64,000 nt of DNA from Spirosoma sordidisoli (GTDB taxonomy: Bacteria; Bacteroidota; Bacteroidia; Cytophagales; Spirosomataceae): NCBI RefSeq assembly GCF_004138325.1, contig NZ_SBLB01000003.1, positions 620,001 through 684,000 on the forward strand, in the 5' to 3' direction. The notes under the pieces are model-generated. The model made no database searches and was not told where the DNA came from. It was given only the letters and a program-made list of their open reading frames with translations. Below, piece by piece: positions 9,399 through 18,063 of the stretch. Every line of letters begins with the position of its first letter. Position 1 is the first letter of the stretch. Both the position numbers and the translations under genes were made by a program.

Positions 9399-10831
9399 TG
9401 AAAACGCTTATCCTCAGTTTACTCACGTTTCTTTCGTACACCGCTCACGCGCAGACTATCGAGGGGTTTCCCACCAAAATTACCAATTCATCGCTGCAGG
9501 TAGCCGGATCGGTTAACCAGGCTAACGACGATTTTGAGCAGCGCTGCTACCGCGAAGGCGTCCCGGGGCCGACTGGTTTTGAAGCGACCGGCTTTGTCTG
9601 GTCGGGGCTCAATACGCAAGGCGGGCAGTCCGTGGGCACCATTCAGCCGATTCCGCCCGGTTACGCGTACTATCTAAAAAGTGTAACGCTGTCCTCTACC
9701 CGACAGGTGCGGCTGAAGGGCGGGTTTGGTTATTATGCCGTGGGCAACACGGCCGTGCAGTTCAACAGCCAGGTTGTAGGTGGGCCATCGGGTTCGGTCG
9801 TTATCAACGTCGGATCGGTAATACGGCCGGGTATGGGCCCCTATGGGGTTAATATCATCTCCATGAGCGAGGCCGACCCGCTGCTGATTGTGGCATCAGC
9901 CGTGAATGGCTCGACCGGGCTGGTCACAACGAAAAATCCAACCCTCACGCCCCTGGCCAATCAGGCGTTCAGCTATTCGGTCAGCGTTACCAACTCGACC
10001 AGTACCTCACTGACTGGGACGACGACGCTGACTGACGTACTGCCGACCGGGGTCCGGCTGGTGGCCGTCAGCGGATCGGGCTGGTCTACCTCGGTGGCGA
10101 GCGGCACAATAACCGCAACGACCACGGCCATCCTAGCGCCAGGCACTAACTCGGCTCCGCTGTCGGTAACCGTTGCGCCAACGATTAATGCCCACATATC
10201 GGGGAGCGGTAATGGCTGGCTGATCGATTGCGATAACGATTACTCCGCCCCGCATATCATGCCGATCATCGGCACCTCTATTAGTGCGGGCTCGGGGGCG
10301 TCGAACTACAAAACGATGTGGTCCATGTTGTTTCGCAACTGGCTCCGCAACGAACGGGGTTACCACATCCGGCGGATCAACAAGTCGGTCAGTGGCTCGA
10401 CAACTACCGACCATGATAATTTCCGCCTGTTCGATAACCGCTATGATTTTGACACCAAAACCGGGGTATGGGTCTACGAGCACGGGGTAAATAATAAATC
10501 TACCAACGTTCCCGACAGCAAAACCGTGGCGGATCTGGTCGACATGATCCGCCACAAACAGCGAAAGGCGCCCACGGCGAAAATGCTAGTGCTGGCCCCC
10601 TTCCCGGTTACGAATGCGGCCCTCGAAGCTGGCCTGGCCACGCTCAGTCCACAAATGGCAGCCGCCGTGGCCAGCGTGGGTGATCCGAACATTATCTGGA
10701 TTGGCTCCACGCGCACCTGTTTCAATCCTGCGCTTGACACTACGGACGGCATCCATCCGAATGACGGTGGCAACCTGAAAATATTTCAGGCGGTGCGGGA
10801 TGACCTGAACGCCCTCAACATTCAATTCTAA
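9398..10831 (+). CDS. Secreted SGNH/GDSL-type hydrolase with N-terminal beta domains
   Basis: The 477-aa product uses the ATG at 9398, which overlaps the previous stop by one base (TAATG) and begins a signal peptide (MKTLILSLLTFLSYTAHAQ). An in-frame start at 9353 is rejected for the same reason. Residues about 170-260 are a Thr/Ser-rich DUF11-like beta domain (FSYSVSVTNSTS). The SGNH domain runs from about 285 to the end, with block IIGTSISAG (Ser294) and the catalytic pair in D450-G-I-H453. These residues are the standard nucleophile and Asp/His of SGNH esterases. It is the third protein with such a domain in this block and the second with both a signal peptide and an SGNH fold. Confidence 0.7.
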   Translation: MKTLILSLLTFLSYTAHAQTIEGFPTKITNSSLQVAGSVNQANDDFEQRCYREGVPGPTGFEATGFVWSGLNTQGGQSVGTIQPIPPGYAYYLKSVTLSSTRQVRLKGGFGYYAVGNTAVQFNSQVVGGPSGSVVINVGSVIRPGMGPYGVNIISMSEADPLLIVASAVNGSTGLVTTKNPTLTPLANQAFSYSVSVTNSTSTSLTGTTTLTDVLPTGVRLVAVSGSGWSTSVASGTITATTTAILAPGTNSAPLSVTVAPTINAHISGSGNGWLIDCDNDYSAPHIMPIIGTSISAGSGASNYKTMWSMLFRNWLRNERGYHIRRINKSVSGSTTTDHDNFRLFDNRYDFDTKTGVWVYEHGVNNKSTNVPDSKTVADLVDMIRHKQRKAPTAKMLVLAPFPVTNAALEAGLATLSPQMAAAVASVGDPNIIWIGSTRTCFNPALDTTDGIHPNDGGNLKIFQAVRDDLNALNIQF

Positions 10832-10834
10832 CCC

Positions 10835-12934
10835 ATGATCGCCATCACCAACGATCAGGGTGAAGCCCTGCAACTCGATCCCGGTCAGGAAGTCATCACG
10901 GAGCAGGCCGTTGCCTGGCTCAGTGATGATGAACTGCCGGCGGAATTCTCGTACCCGATCCAGGCTCCCTTGAACGACCACAACCGGCGATTCGTCCGGT
11001 TTGGGTATCGACCTGACGCAGCCCGGCCCCTCGGCGAGCTGGCGGTCCGTGTTGAAATGCAGGGGGTGCTGTACCGGCGCTGCCGGTTCGGCTACCGGCT
11101 GCAGGGTGGCAAGCTGACGGGTTTTCTCAAACTCGACTCCGCCGAGTTTTACGACCGAATCCGCAATCTCACCCTGCTGGAGGCCCTACCCGACCGCATC
11201 AATTTGGGCGACGGGCTGATTAGTGGCCAAACCATACCGATTGCCACCCGCCTGCGGCAGATCGCCGAGATGCCGCCGGGTCAATTTCCGCTCACGTTTT
11301 TCCCCATTCGGAATGACGGCTTTTTCGAGAGCGCGCTGGATGCAGTCAAGGTCCCGGGTTTTGTTCGTCAACCTTACGTCAATGCCTGGGAAGCGCTGAC
11401 GGGCGGTGGGTACGGCTTCCGCACCGATACCCTAAAATCCGGTCAGCTCGCCCTCACCCGGGGGTATCCCGTGGTGCCGTTCTTTTACTTGAGCTGGGTA
11501 CTCGAGCGCATCATGGCCCTGGCCGGCTTTCGCCTGGAATCCGACTGGCTGGCCAGTCCGGAAGCGCAGCGGCTAGTCATTGTCAACATGACCGCCCTAC
11601 CCATCTGGACGGGTGGCCAGCTGCTGACGGGCGGCATCAACACCCTGCTGGTGGGCCATACCGTAACGGCCGGCCAGCACATGCCCGACATGAGCGTTTC
11701 AGATTTTTTGAAAGCGATCAAGGGACGATTTGGGCTGGCGTTCACCTTTAATGCCAATGATCGAATTTGCCGCCTGGTTCGCTTTGTCGACAGCGTAGCC
11801 CAGCCGCCCCTGCTGGATCTGACCCCCTATCAGTCGGGACCTTACGACTGTACTGACCCGTTTGGCAAAGGCTACCGGGTGATTGACTATGTAGACTCCG
11901 CCGATTCCCTCTACAAAACGGAGAAAGGGGAACTCTTGCAGCCCGCCCCCCTGACAATCGGGGATGGCCAGCAGCTGCTCAACCTGCGCGTGGGCACTAC
12001 CCAGCTCAGCTACGAAGCCTCCACACTAGCCCCTAAAAACAGCCCCGCCAGCGCGGCCGGTCGCTGGTTTGTGCCCATCGTCCGTCAGCCCGGCAACCTG
12101 CTCGACGAGGCCTACAAGGCCAGTGAGCACTACCTCGATGAGACCGGGAAGATACGGAACCCGGTGGGGCTAAAGCTGCTCAGCTACCGGGGTATGACCC
12201 AGGACTCGACCGGTCGCCCCCACCCGCTGGGCACGCCCGACGTGCGGGACGGCCGGCAGCAGATCGTCGGGACGGACGCCTGTATGCTGTCCGGCCGGTA
12301 CGGGCTGTGGCGCCGGGCGCTGCGGAACTACGTTTATTTCCGCAACCAGACCCGGCCAATCACCCAGAAACTGCTCCTGCCGGTAAGTGTGCTCAGCGCG
12401 CTCCCCCTGCACGGCACGGTCAGTCTGAGCCTGGACGATCACATTCGGCGGTCCTACTTAATCAGTAAGGTCCAGGCCGAGAGTCCAGGCCCCGACGGGC
12501 TGGCCATTGTCAAGCTGGAGGTGTTAAGCCTGCCCAGCGGTCTGGATTTGCCGGGCGAGTTTGATGATCCGGTTGTCTGGGTAGACATCGTTCTGGGCCC
12601 CAAGGTAGCCCAGCCGCTGCCGGTACCTTCCCCCGCCAGCGGCACCTACCCCGTCTGGAAACAATCGGTCACCGTGCGCTGCTGGAGCGATTCGGGCCGC
12701 ACGCAGCCCTTTATTCCGTCGGGTCTACCCGTTAACCTGCGTCAGCGGATGCCGGGGATGGCCGGCGTGCTGGAAGGGGAAGAATACGTGACGACCTATG
12801 TCGTCAATACCCACCAGACGATAGTCACGACTGATTTTGTAGCGACCCAGAATGTGTACGGACCCGATCGGCGCATCAGCATTTTCGAACGAACCATCCA
12901 GCTCGATCCGGGCGACGGCTATACCCTGCTATGA
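10835..12934 (+). CDS. Probable phage tail/baseplate structural protein, 699 aa
   Basis: The ATG lies 3 bases after the preceding stop and the TGA overlaps the next start as ATGA. The product has no signal peptide. It is a mixed alpha/beta protein with an N-terminal region rich in paired charged and aromatic residues (FSYPIQAPLNDHNRRF) and a C-terminal beta domain. I recognise no catalytic motif. Being translationally coupled to a small tail-type gene and then the tape measure gene, it is most likely a structural component of the tail tip, hub or baseplate. The specific role is inferred from gene order. Confidence 0.6.
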   Translation: MIAITNDQGEALQLDPGQEVITEQAVAWLSDDELPAEFSYPIQAPLNDHNRRFVRFGYRPDAARPLGELAVRVEMQGVLYRRCRFGYRLQGGKLTGFLKLDSAEFYDRIRNLTLLEALPDRINLGDGLISGQTIPIATRLRQIAEMPPGQFPLTFFPIRNDGFFESALDAVKVPGFVRQPYVNAWEALTGGGYGFRTDTLKSGQLALTRGYPVVPFFYLSWVLERIMALAGFRLESDWLASPEAQRLVIVNMTALPIWTGGQLLTGGINTLLVGHTVTAGQHMPDMSVSDFLKAIKGRFGLAFTFNANDRICRLVRFVDSVAQPPLLDLTPYQSGPYDCTDPFGKGYRVIDYVDSADSLYKTEKGELLQPAPLTIGDGQQLLNLRVGTTQLSYEASTLAPKNSPASAAGRWFVPIVRQPGNLLDEAYKASEHYLDETGKIRNPVGLKLLSYRGMTQDSTGRPHPLGTPDVRDGRQQIVGTDACMLSGRYGLWRRALRNYVYFRNQTRPITQKLLLPVSVLSALPLHGTVSLSLDDHIRRSYLISKVQAESPGPDGLAIVKLEVLSLPSGLDLPGEFDDPVVWVDIVLGPKVAQPLPVPSPASGTYPVWKQSVTVRCWSDSGRTQPFIPSGLPVNLRQRMPGMAGVLEGEEYVTTYVVNTHQTIVTTDFVATQNVYGPDRRISIFERTIQLDPGDGYTLL

Positions 12935-13401
12935 GCTACGACGATCTTGATATCAACAAACGGATCAATCTGAAAGGACTGGTGCAGGCATGGCAGCGCA
13001 TTACCGTCGACCGATTCCGCGAGGATCTAAACCAAAAACTCTACGGGCGAAAACGGGCCCGCTGGCGCCGAACACTCAGCCGGACGTATCAGCTGCGCAA
13101 CAACTGGCACATGGCCCTGATCGGGGCCGGTGACGACGTACGGGGCAGTCAGATCAGCTTTCTGCAGTACGGCCGCTTTGTCGACATGGGCGTGGGCAAG
13201 GGAACCGATTCCGCCCTGGCTACCTACCAGCGGGTTCGGGCCAACGGCGAGAAACGAACCCGGATCCCGGTGCGCTGGTACAGCCGCCGGAAAGGCTACG
13301 AAACGCACCGGCTCCGCGAGCTGCTGGTGCAGCACCATATTGATATTCCCCTGGAGACTCTGGAAAGCGCCCTCAGTACGCGCATTGAGCTCCGACTCTA
13401 A
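12931..13401 (+). CDS. Small basic phage protein between baseplate-like and tape measure genes, 156 aa
   Basis: The gene overlaps the previous one by 4 bases (ATGA) and ends 54 bases before the tape measure start. The 156-aa product is strongly basic, with Arg-rich stretches (KLYGRKRARWRRTLSR), and is predicted helical. A Gly-rich loop (FVDMGVGKGTD) sits near its centre. Size, charge and position recall tail-completion or virion-morphogenesis proteins, but I cannot assign a family. Confidence 0.6.
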   Translation: MSYDDLDINKRINLKGLVQAWQRITVDRFREDLNQKLYGRKRARWRRTLSRTYQLRNNWHMALIGAGDDVRGSQISFLQYGRFVDMGVGKGTDSALATYQRVRANGEKRTRIPVRWYSRRKGYETHRLRELLVQHHIDIPLETLESALSTRIELRL

Positions 13402-13455
13402 CACACGCCTTACACGCGACACGTCACCCGCGGCAACGCTTAACCCGCAACTGCC

Positions 13456-16400
13456 GTGGCAAAAACCCAGACCGAGCGGGCCGTCATTGATCTGGTGATC
13501 AACGGCCAGCAGGCTAAAACCAACCTCAAAGAAATTACCCTGGAGGTCACCCGCCAGCGGTCGGCCCTGCTCAAGCTCAAGGAAGCCGACAACCCCGAAT
13601 TCTACAAAGCCAAACTGGCCGAGTATCATAAGATGCTGGCCGCCCAGAAGCAGATGCGCCAGCGCATCGACGACACGACCACCGCCTGGGGCCGCTTTAA
13701 GAAAGAAATGGCCCAGGTCGCCGTCGGTGTCGTGGGCGGCAACGCGATCACGGCCGCCCTGCAATCGCTAGTGGCCCTGATTCCCTCGACGATCGATCGG
13801 ACCCTAAAGCTCAAGGATACGTTTGCCGACATCGAAAAGGCAACCAACCTGAGCGCGGCAGGCGTGCAGAAACTCAACCAGGAGCTCAAGGCCATCGACA
13901 CCCGCACGACCAACCAGGAGCTGCGCGAAATAGCCATTGCCGGCGGTCAGCTGGGCGTGCCCAACGCCGAACTGGTCGAGTTTGTCGAGAACGTCGACCA
14001 GGCCGTCGTCGCGCTCGGCGACGAGTTTTCGGGGGGCGTCGACGAGGTGGCCAAATCGCTGGGGGGCATTGGTAAACTCTTTGCCGAAACCCGCAATCTA
14101 CCCGCCGGTCAGGTGATCAACGATGTTGGTTCGGCTCTCAACGAACTCGGTGCCGCCGGATCGGCCACCTCCGCCGTCGTCGCCGAGTTCACCACCCGCA
14201 TGGGCCAGCTGGGCGCGCTGGCGCCCAAACTCGCCGAAACCATGGGACTGGGAGCCGCCCTGCAGGAGCTGGGTCTGTCGGCCGAGATTGCCTCGTCCGG
14301 TCTGACAGGGCTTATGCTCACGGCCGCCAATCGAAGTGAGTTGTTTGCCCAGCACCTGGGCCTGAGCAAAGTCGCCCTCGAGCAGCTGATCAACACCAGC
14401 CCGAACGAGTTTTTGATGACGCTGGCCCGCAGTTTTGAAGGCATGGCACCAGCCGCCGTCGCCCAGCGGCTGAAAGAACTCAAGGTCGAAAGCCAGGAAA
14501 GCATCAAAGTGATGAGTCTGCTGGCTGATCAGACGGGCTTCGTTAAAGAGAAGCAGGATCTGGCGGCCAAAGCGATGGCCGAAGGCACCAGTCTGACCGA
14601 GGAGTTCACAAAAAAGAACCACCAGCTGGCCCGGGACTTAAAGGAACTCAACGAGTGGTTCAACAGCCTGCTGACCAGCGAAGCCCTGCAGCAGTTTCTG
14701 GTATCGGCCCTGCACAATTTGGTCCTCTTTACCCGGGCGTTGCCCCAGGCCGGGGCCTTTCTGAGCGGCATGAAGGACTATTTCTACGGACTGATGCTAG
14801 CCACGGTAGCTTACTACGGGGCCACCCTGAAAGCCACCGCAGCCACCGTCGCCCACACGACCGCCGAGCTCTACCGGCGGGCTGCTTATGAACTGGGGTT
14901 TCGCTGGCTGGTAATCACCGAAACGGCTACTAAAGCGTATGCCCTGACCACCCAGGTACTCACCGGCCAGATTACCCTGCAAACGGCGGCCGTAACGCTC
15001 GCCCGCACCGCCTGGACGGCGTTTAACGCGATCCTGATTGCCAATCCAATCGGGGTCGTTCTGACCGGGCTGGCCGCCCTGGCCTACGCCGTAAAAACCT
15101 ATTCGGACAATACCGAGCAGGCCTTGCGGCTGGAACGGGAGAAGCTGCGCCTGCAGCGGGATATGACGCTGCTGACCGAGGTACAAACCCGGACCCTGGA
15201 TAAACTCAACGAGCAGCTGCAGGACTACACGGCCATGAGCCAGGCCGAGCGGGCCGAGTACGTCAAAAACGTGGCTATCGCCCGCCTGGATCTGGAGGCC
15301 CGCCTGAGCCGGATGAAGGCGCGCGCGAAAGAAATGGAGATGCTCGCCCTGGAGCCCAGTCTGTGGCAAAAGCTATGGGCAGTCATTAAAGCCGGGGGCA
15401 ACATGGCCGCCGTTCCCAAGAACCTTATGGAGCAGGGACTGGCCAACGTGCTGGCCGTTCGCCAGCAGTTCGAAGGAGGCATCTCGGGCCTAACCAACGA
15501 GCTTAAACAGTACGATACCATCCTGAATCAAATCCAGCGCTACGAGCGACCTGCTCCGGGCCGGGATGGCGGGGCAAGCACGACGATTGTCAGCGAGGAC
15601 GACCGCCGGGCTGCGGCTTCTAAACAGAAAGCCGATGCCAAACGCGATGCCGACGAACTGGAGAAACTACTCGGCGACAGCCGGCAGCGAATCGCCGAAG
15701 GCGAAGCGTCCGACTACGAACGGGAGGTAGCCGCCTTCGCCGAGAAGTACACCCGGATGTATGAGCTGGCCAAAGATCATCAGGATAAAATCGACGAGAT
15801 TCAGCGGCTGAGCCTGGTCGAGTTCGCCGAGATCGAACGGCGCCGGCAGGAGCTTCTCGACGAGTCGGCCCGTAGGCAGGCCGAGCGGGACAATAAGCTG
15901 GGCTATACCGCAGCCCTGGGCGAAGCCGAGCAAACCCGGGCGGGGGATCAAACCCGGATTGGCCTGGATCTGGCCACCAAAAAAATCGGGGAAGCCGAAG
16001 CCCGCCAGCTCGAGCTTGAAAGCGAGCAGCGCTTTCTGGAGCAGAAACTCCTTCTCCAGCAAACCTTCGCTCAGGAGGTCACTGACACCCAGCGCCAGCT
16101 GACCGAGAACTGGAATGCCCAGGTGCACCTGCGGGCCCAGACCGAATACGATGCCGCCGAGCGCATGAAGCAGGCCGAGTGGGCCCTCGCCGACGCCAAG
16201 CGCGACGCCTATCTGCAGGGTACTACGTTGCTAAAAGCCTTTTTGAAAGAAGGCACCCGGGCCTACAAGGTGGCCCTGGCGGCTCAGAAAGCCTTCGCCA
16301 TTGCGCAGGTTATAATCGACATGCAGCGGCAGATTGTGGGCCTGGCCGCCAGCCCCTCGGTGATGGCCATGCCCCCCGGTGTCCGGGAAGCTTACCTAGC

Positions 16401-16923
16401 CAAATCGATCCTGACGGCTAAAATTCAGGCCGGCTCGGCCATTGCGGCCATTGCCGCCCAGGGCGCCACTGAAATTGCCGCGAAAGCGGATGGCGGTTAT
16501 ACCGGCCTAGAGGAACTGTATCCGGGATCGGCCGGACCAGCGGGTTTTACCGATGGGCCTACCCTATTCAACATGGGCCGTAGGTCCTATATAGCCGGTG
16601 AAGCCGGCCGCGAGTTTGTGATTAGCAACCGCGCCCTGCAGCATCCGGTGGTGGCCGATTTTGCCCGGATGCTGGATGCCATGCAGCGCACGGGCAATTA
16701 TGCGGCTTTGTCACCTACTCAGGGGGCTATCCCGCCGGCGGCCGATAATAGTCGAGGGAGCAGGGACCATCAGGGGCTGGATTTGAGCGCCCTGGTCGCG
16801 GAGCTACAAACGCTACGGCAGGATATAAACAACCTCTCCAGCCGCCCGGTTGAGCTGAACTATCACCTGTTTAAGCAGGAAACCGAACTTATCGACTACA
16901 TCAAGGCCTCCAATAAACTCTAA
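13456..16923 (+). CDS. Phage tail tape measure protein, TP901 type
   Basis: The 1155-aa product begins with GTG at 13456. Residues about 100-390 match the TP901-type tape measure core, with phrases such as FADIEKATNLSAAGVQKL and REIAIAGGQLGV. Hydrophobic segments (about 450-540, including AILIANPIGVVLTGLAALAY) are followed by long charged coiled-coil regions (about 560-640 and 715-890). A C-terminal Gly/Ala membrane-active-looking stretch precedes the family-typical phrase YIAGEAGREFVIS. The protein sets tail length and is ejected with DNA in siphophages and myophages. It is the last clear tail gene of the block, whereas tape measure genes usually precede the tail-tip and fibre genes. Confidence 0.92.
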   Translation: MAKTQTERAVIDLVINGQQAKTNLKEITLEVTRQRSALLKLKEADNPEFYKAKLAEYHKMLAAQKQMRQRIDDTTTAWGRFKKEMAQVAVGVVGGNAITAALQSLVALIPSTIDRTLKLKDTFADIEKATNLSAAGVQKLNQELKAIDTRTTNQELREIAIAGGQLGVPNAELVEFVENVDQAVVALGDEFSGGVDEVAKSLGGIGKLFAETRNLPAGQVINDVGSALNELGAAGSATSAVVAEFTTRMGQLGALAPKLAETMGLGAALQELGLSAEIASSGLTGLMLTAANRSELFAQHLGLSKVALEQLINTSPNEFLMTLARSFEGMAPAAVAQRLKELKVESQESIKVMSLLADQTGFVKEKQDLAAKAMAEGTSLTEEFTKKNHQLARDLKELNEWFNSLLTSEALQQFLVSALHNLVLFTRALPQAGAFLSGMKDYFYGLMLATVAYYGATLKATAATVAHTTAELYRRAAYELGFRWLVITETATKAYALTTQVLTGQITLQTAAVTLARTAWTAFNAILIANPIGVVLTGLAALAYAVKTYSDNTEQALRLEREKLRLQRDMTLLTEVQTRTLDKLNEQLQDYTAMSQAERAEYVKNVAIARLDLEARLSRMKARAKEMEMLALEPSLWQKLWAVIKAGGNMAAVPKNLMEQGLANVLAVRQQFEGGISGLTNELKQYDTILNQIQRYERPAPGRDGGASTTIVSEDDRRAAASKQKADAKRDADELEKLLGDSRQRIAEGEASDYEREVAAFAEKYTRMYELAKDHQDKIDEIQRLSLVEFAEIERRRQELLDESARRQAERDNKLGYTAALGEAEQTRAGDQTRIGLDLATKKIGEAEARQLELESEQRFLEQKLLLQQTFAQEVTDTQRQLTENWNAQVHLRAQTEYDAAERMKQAEWALADAKRDAYLQGTTLLKAFLKEGTRAYKVALAAQKAFAIAQVIIDMQRQIVGLAASPSVMAMPPGVREAYLAKSILTAKIQAGSAIAAIAAQGATEIAAKADGGYTGLEELYPGSAGPAGFTDGPTLFNMGRRSYIAGEAGREFVISNRALQHPVVADFARMLDAMQRTGNYAALSPTQGAIPPAADNSRGSRDHQGLDLSALVAELQTLRQDINNLSSRPVELNYHLFKQETELIDYIKASNKL

Positions 16924-17017
16924 ATATGCACGCGAGCCGAAATGAGCCAACCACGATACGGTTGTTAAATAATCTTTACGCTTTTAAGCCGGTCTTCTCC
17001 CGCGGCTCGTTCCCCTA

Positions 17018-17025
17018 TACTTTTG
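17018..17025 (+). promoter_or_regulatory. Candidate Bacteroidota promoter -7 element TACTTTTG
   Basis: TACTTTTG matches the Bacteroidota -7 consensus TAnnTTTG exactly. It lies 31 bases upstream of a small ORF at 17056 and 95 bases downstream of the tape measure stop. No convincing -33 TTG is seen at the usual distance, so the call is tentative. Confidence 0.3.
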
Positions 17026-17055
17026 CATCTTGGGTAGGCGAGTGAACGAAAGCCA

Positions 17056-17181
17056 ATGCTGAAGGAAAGTGTCAATCTTGCACCGGCTCCCTTACACGCA
17101 GTAGCCACCGGGCAGGCAATACCGGAACAAGCGTACGGCTATCTTTTCGGGAAGCCCGATATTGGGCCTCCTCATAGATAA
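17056..17181 (+). CDS. Possible small protein, 41 aa
   Basis: The ATG at 17056 opens a 41-codon frame ending in TAA at 17179-17181. The product begins MLKESVNLAPAPLHAVATGQ and ends in GKPDIGPPHR, with no recognised motif. Support comes from a consensus-like promoter element just upstream. It lies between the tape measure gene and a relic of that gene's 3' end, so it could equally be chance in decaying DNA. Confidence 0.25.
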   Translation: MLKESVNLAPAPLHAVATGQAIPEQAYGYLFGKPDIGPPHR

Positions 17182-17235
17182 CAGTCGAAACGTATACCGA
17201 GGACAGCCCACGTGCTCACTAAATTCAAACCTGGT

Positions 17236-17385
17236 ATGTGGCATCACTGGATGAACGAACTCGTAAATTTGGTGGCGGGCAATAGCCGGTATATTCGCTA
17301 CTCAGCCCGCACGCACTGGCTGGCGCTATTGGCTATTTTGGCGTTAATCGCTGGTATGCCTCTTTTATTGTACTGGCTTAGCTAG
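17236..17385 (+). CDS. Possible small single-pass membrane protein, 49 aa
   Basis: The ATG at 17236 opens a 49-codon frame ending in TAG at 17383-17385. The N-terminal 30 residues are polar with many aromatic and His residues (MWHHWMNELV). The C-terminal 19 residues form one clear hydrophobic helix (LALLAILALIAGMPLLLYWL). A holin-like or other small membrane role would fit its place behind tail genes, but one helix at the C-terminus is also seen in unrelated small proteins. Confidence 0.35.
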   Translation: MWHHWMNELVNLVAGNSRYIRYSARTHWLALLAILALIAGMPLLLYWLS

Positions 17386-17434
17386 TGTAGTGTGTAGTCG
17401 CTTCCCCGTTGTCGTTATCAAAGAGTGTTCAACC

Positions 17435-17660
17435 ACACAGCGAACCGGCAACTACGCGGCCCTGTTGCCTGCTTAGGTAGCTGCCTCCCTGTCGGAGAGT
17501 AATAAATAGAGGATCAGAGTGCTTAATTTTAGCGTCCTGATCGTAGAACTCCAAACGCTACGGCAGGATATAAATACCCTATCCAGCCGCCCGGTTGAAC
17601 CATCACCTCTTCAAGCAGGAAACCGGGCTCATAAATTACGTCACGACATCCAGTCAACGC
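17435..17660 (+). pseudogene. Decayed second copy of the tape measure 3' end
   Basis: This stretch aligns with bases about 16,680-16,910 of the tape measure gene. Shared runs include CAAACGCTACGGCAGGATAT and CCAGCCGCCCGGTTGA. Near CGGTTGA the copy lacks 5 bases, which shifts the frame. Stop codons interrupt the region upstream that corresponds to the GNYAALSPTQG segment. The visible translation (QTLRQDIN.LSSRPVE) matches tape measure residues about 1117-1135. The copy lies about 740 bp downstream and in the same orientation, so it is a remnant of duplication or of recombination between related phages. Confidence 0.8.
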
Positions 17661-18063
17661 TGAAACAGCCCACCGATTGTGGCTGTAGACTGCAAACGAC
17701 TAGGTTCCGGCAGCGTCTGGCCGAATCAGTAAAAAATAGCCGATCCCAACCGGAGCCGGCTATTGAGCATTACACCTCTTAGGTCTAACATGACCTACTC
17801 TGGGAGCAAACACAGTAGCCCCTAAACACAGTTCCTGCCGGTATTCTGGCACCGTTGTTTGATCTACCTGAACTAGTTCGTACAAGATGGACATTCGGGT
17901 CATCATGCAATTGGGACTCCGTGTTCAGGGCCCTCGATATACCGTCTGGTAAATTCAACGTCAGATCAGCAACCAGAAGACTAAAATCAGATGCTATTAA
18001 CTCGTAGGTTTAGTCAGCACTAGGAATTAATTACCCAAGCTGATCTATCCACCTGACCTTACT
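17661..18063. other. Intergenic stretch without recognisable gene
   Basis: I see no convincing ORF, hairpin or consensus promoter in these 400 bases between the tape measure relic and the next secreted protein gene. The sequence is probably decayed phage DNA plus the promoter region of the gene at 18064. Confidence 0.4.
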
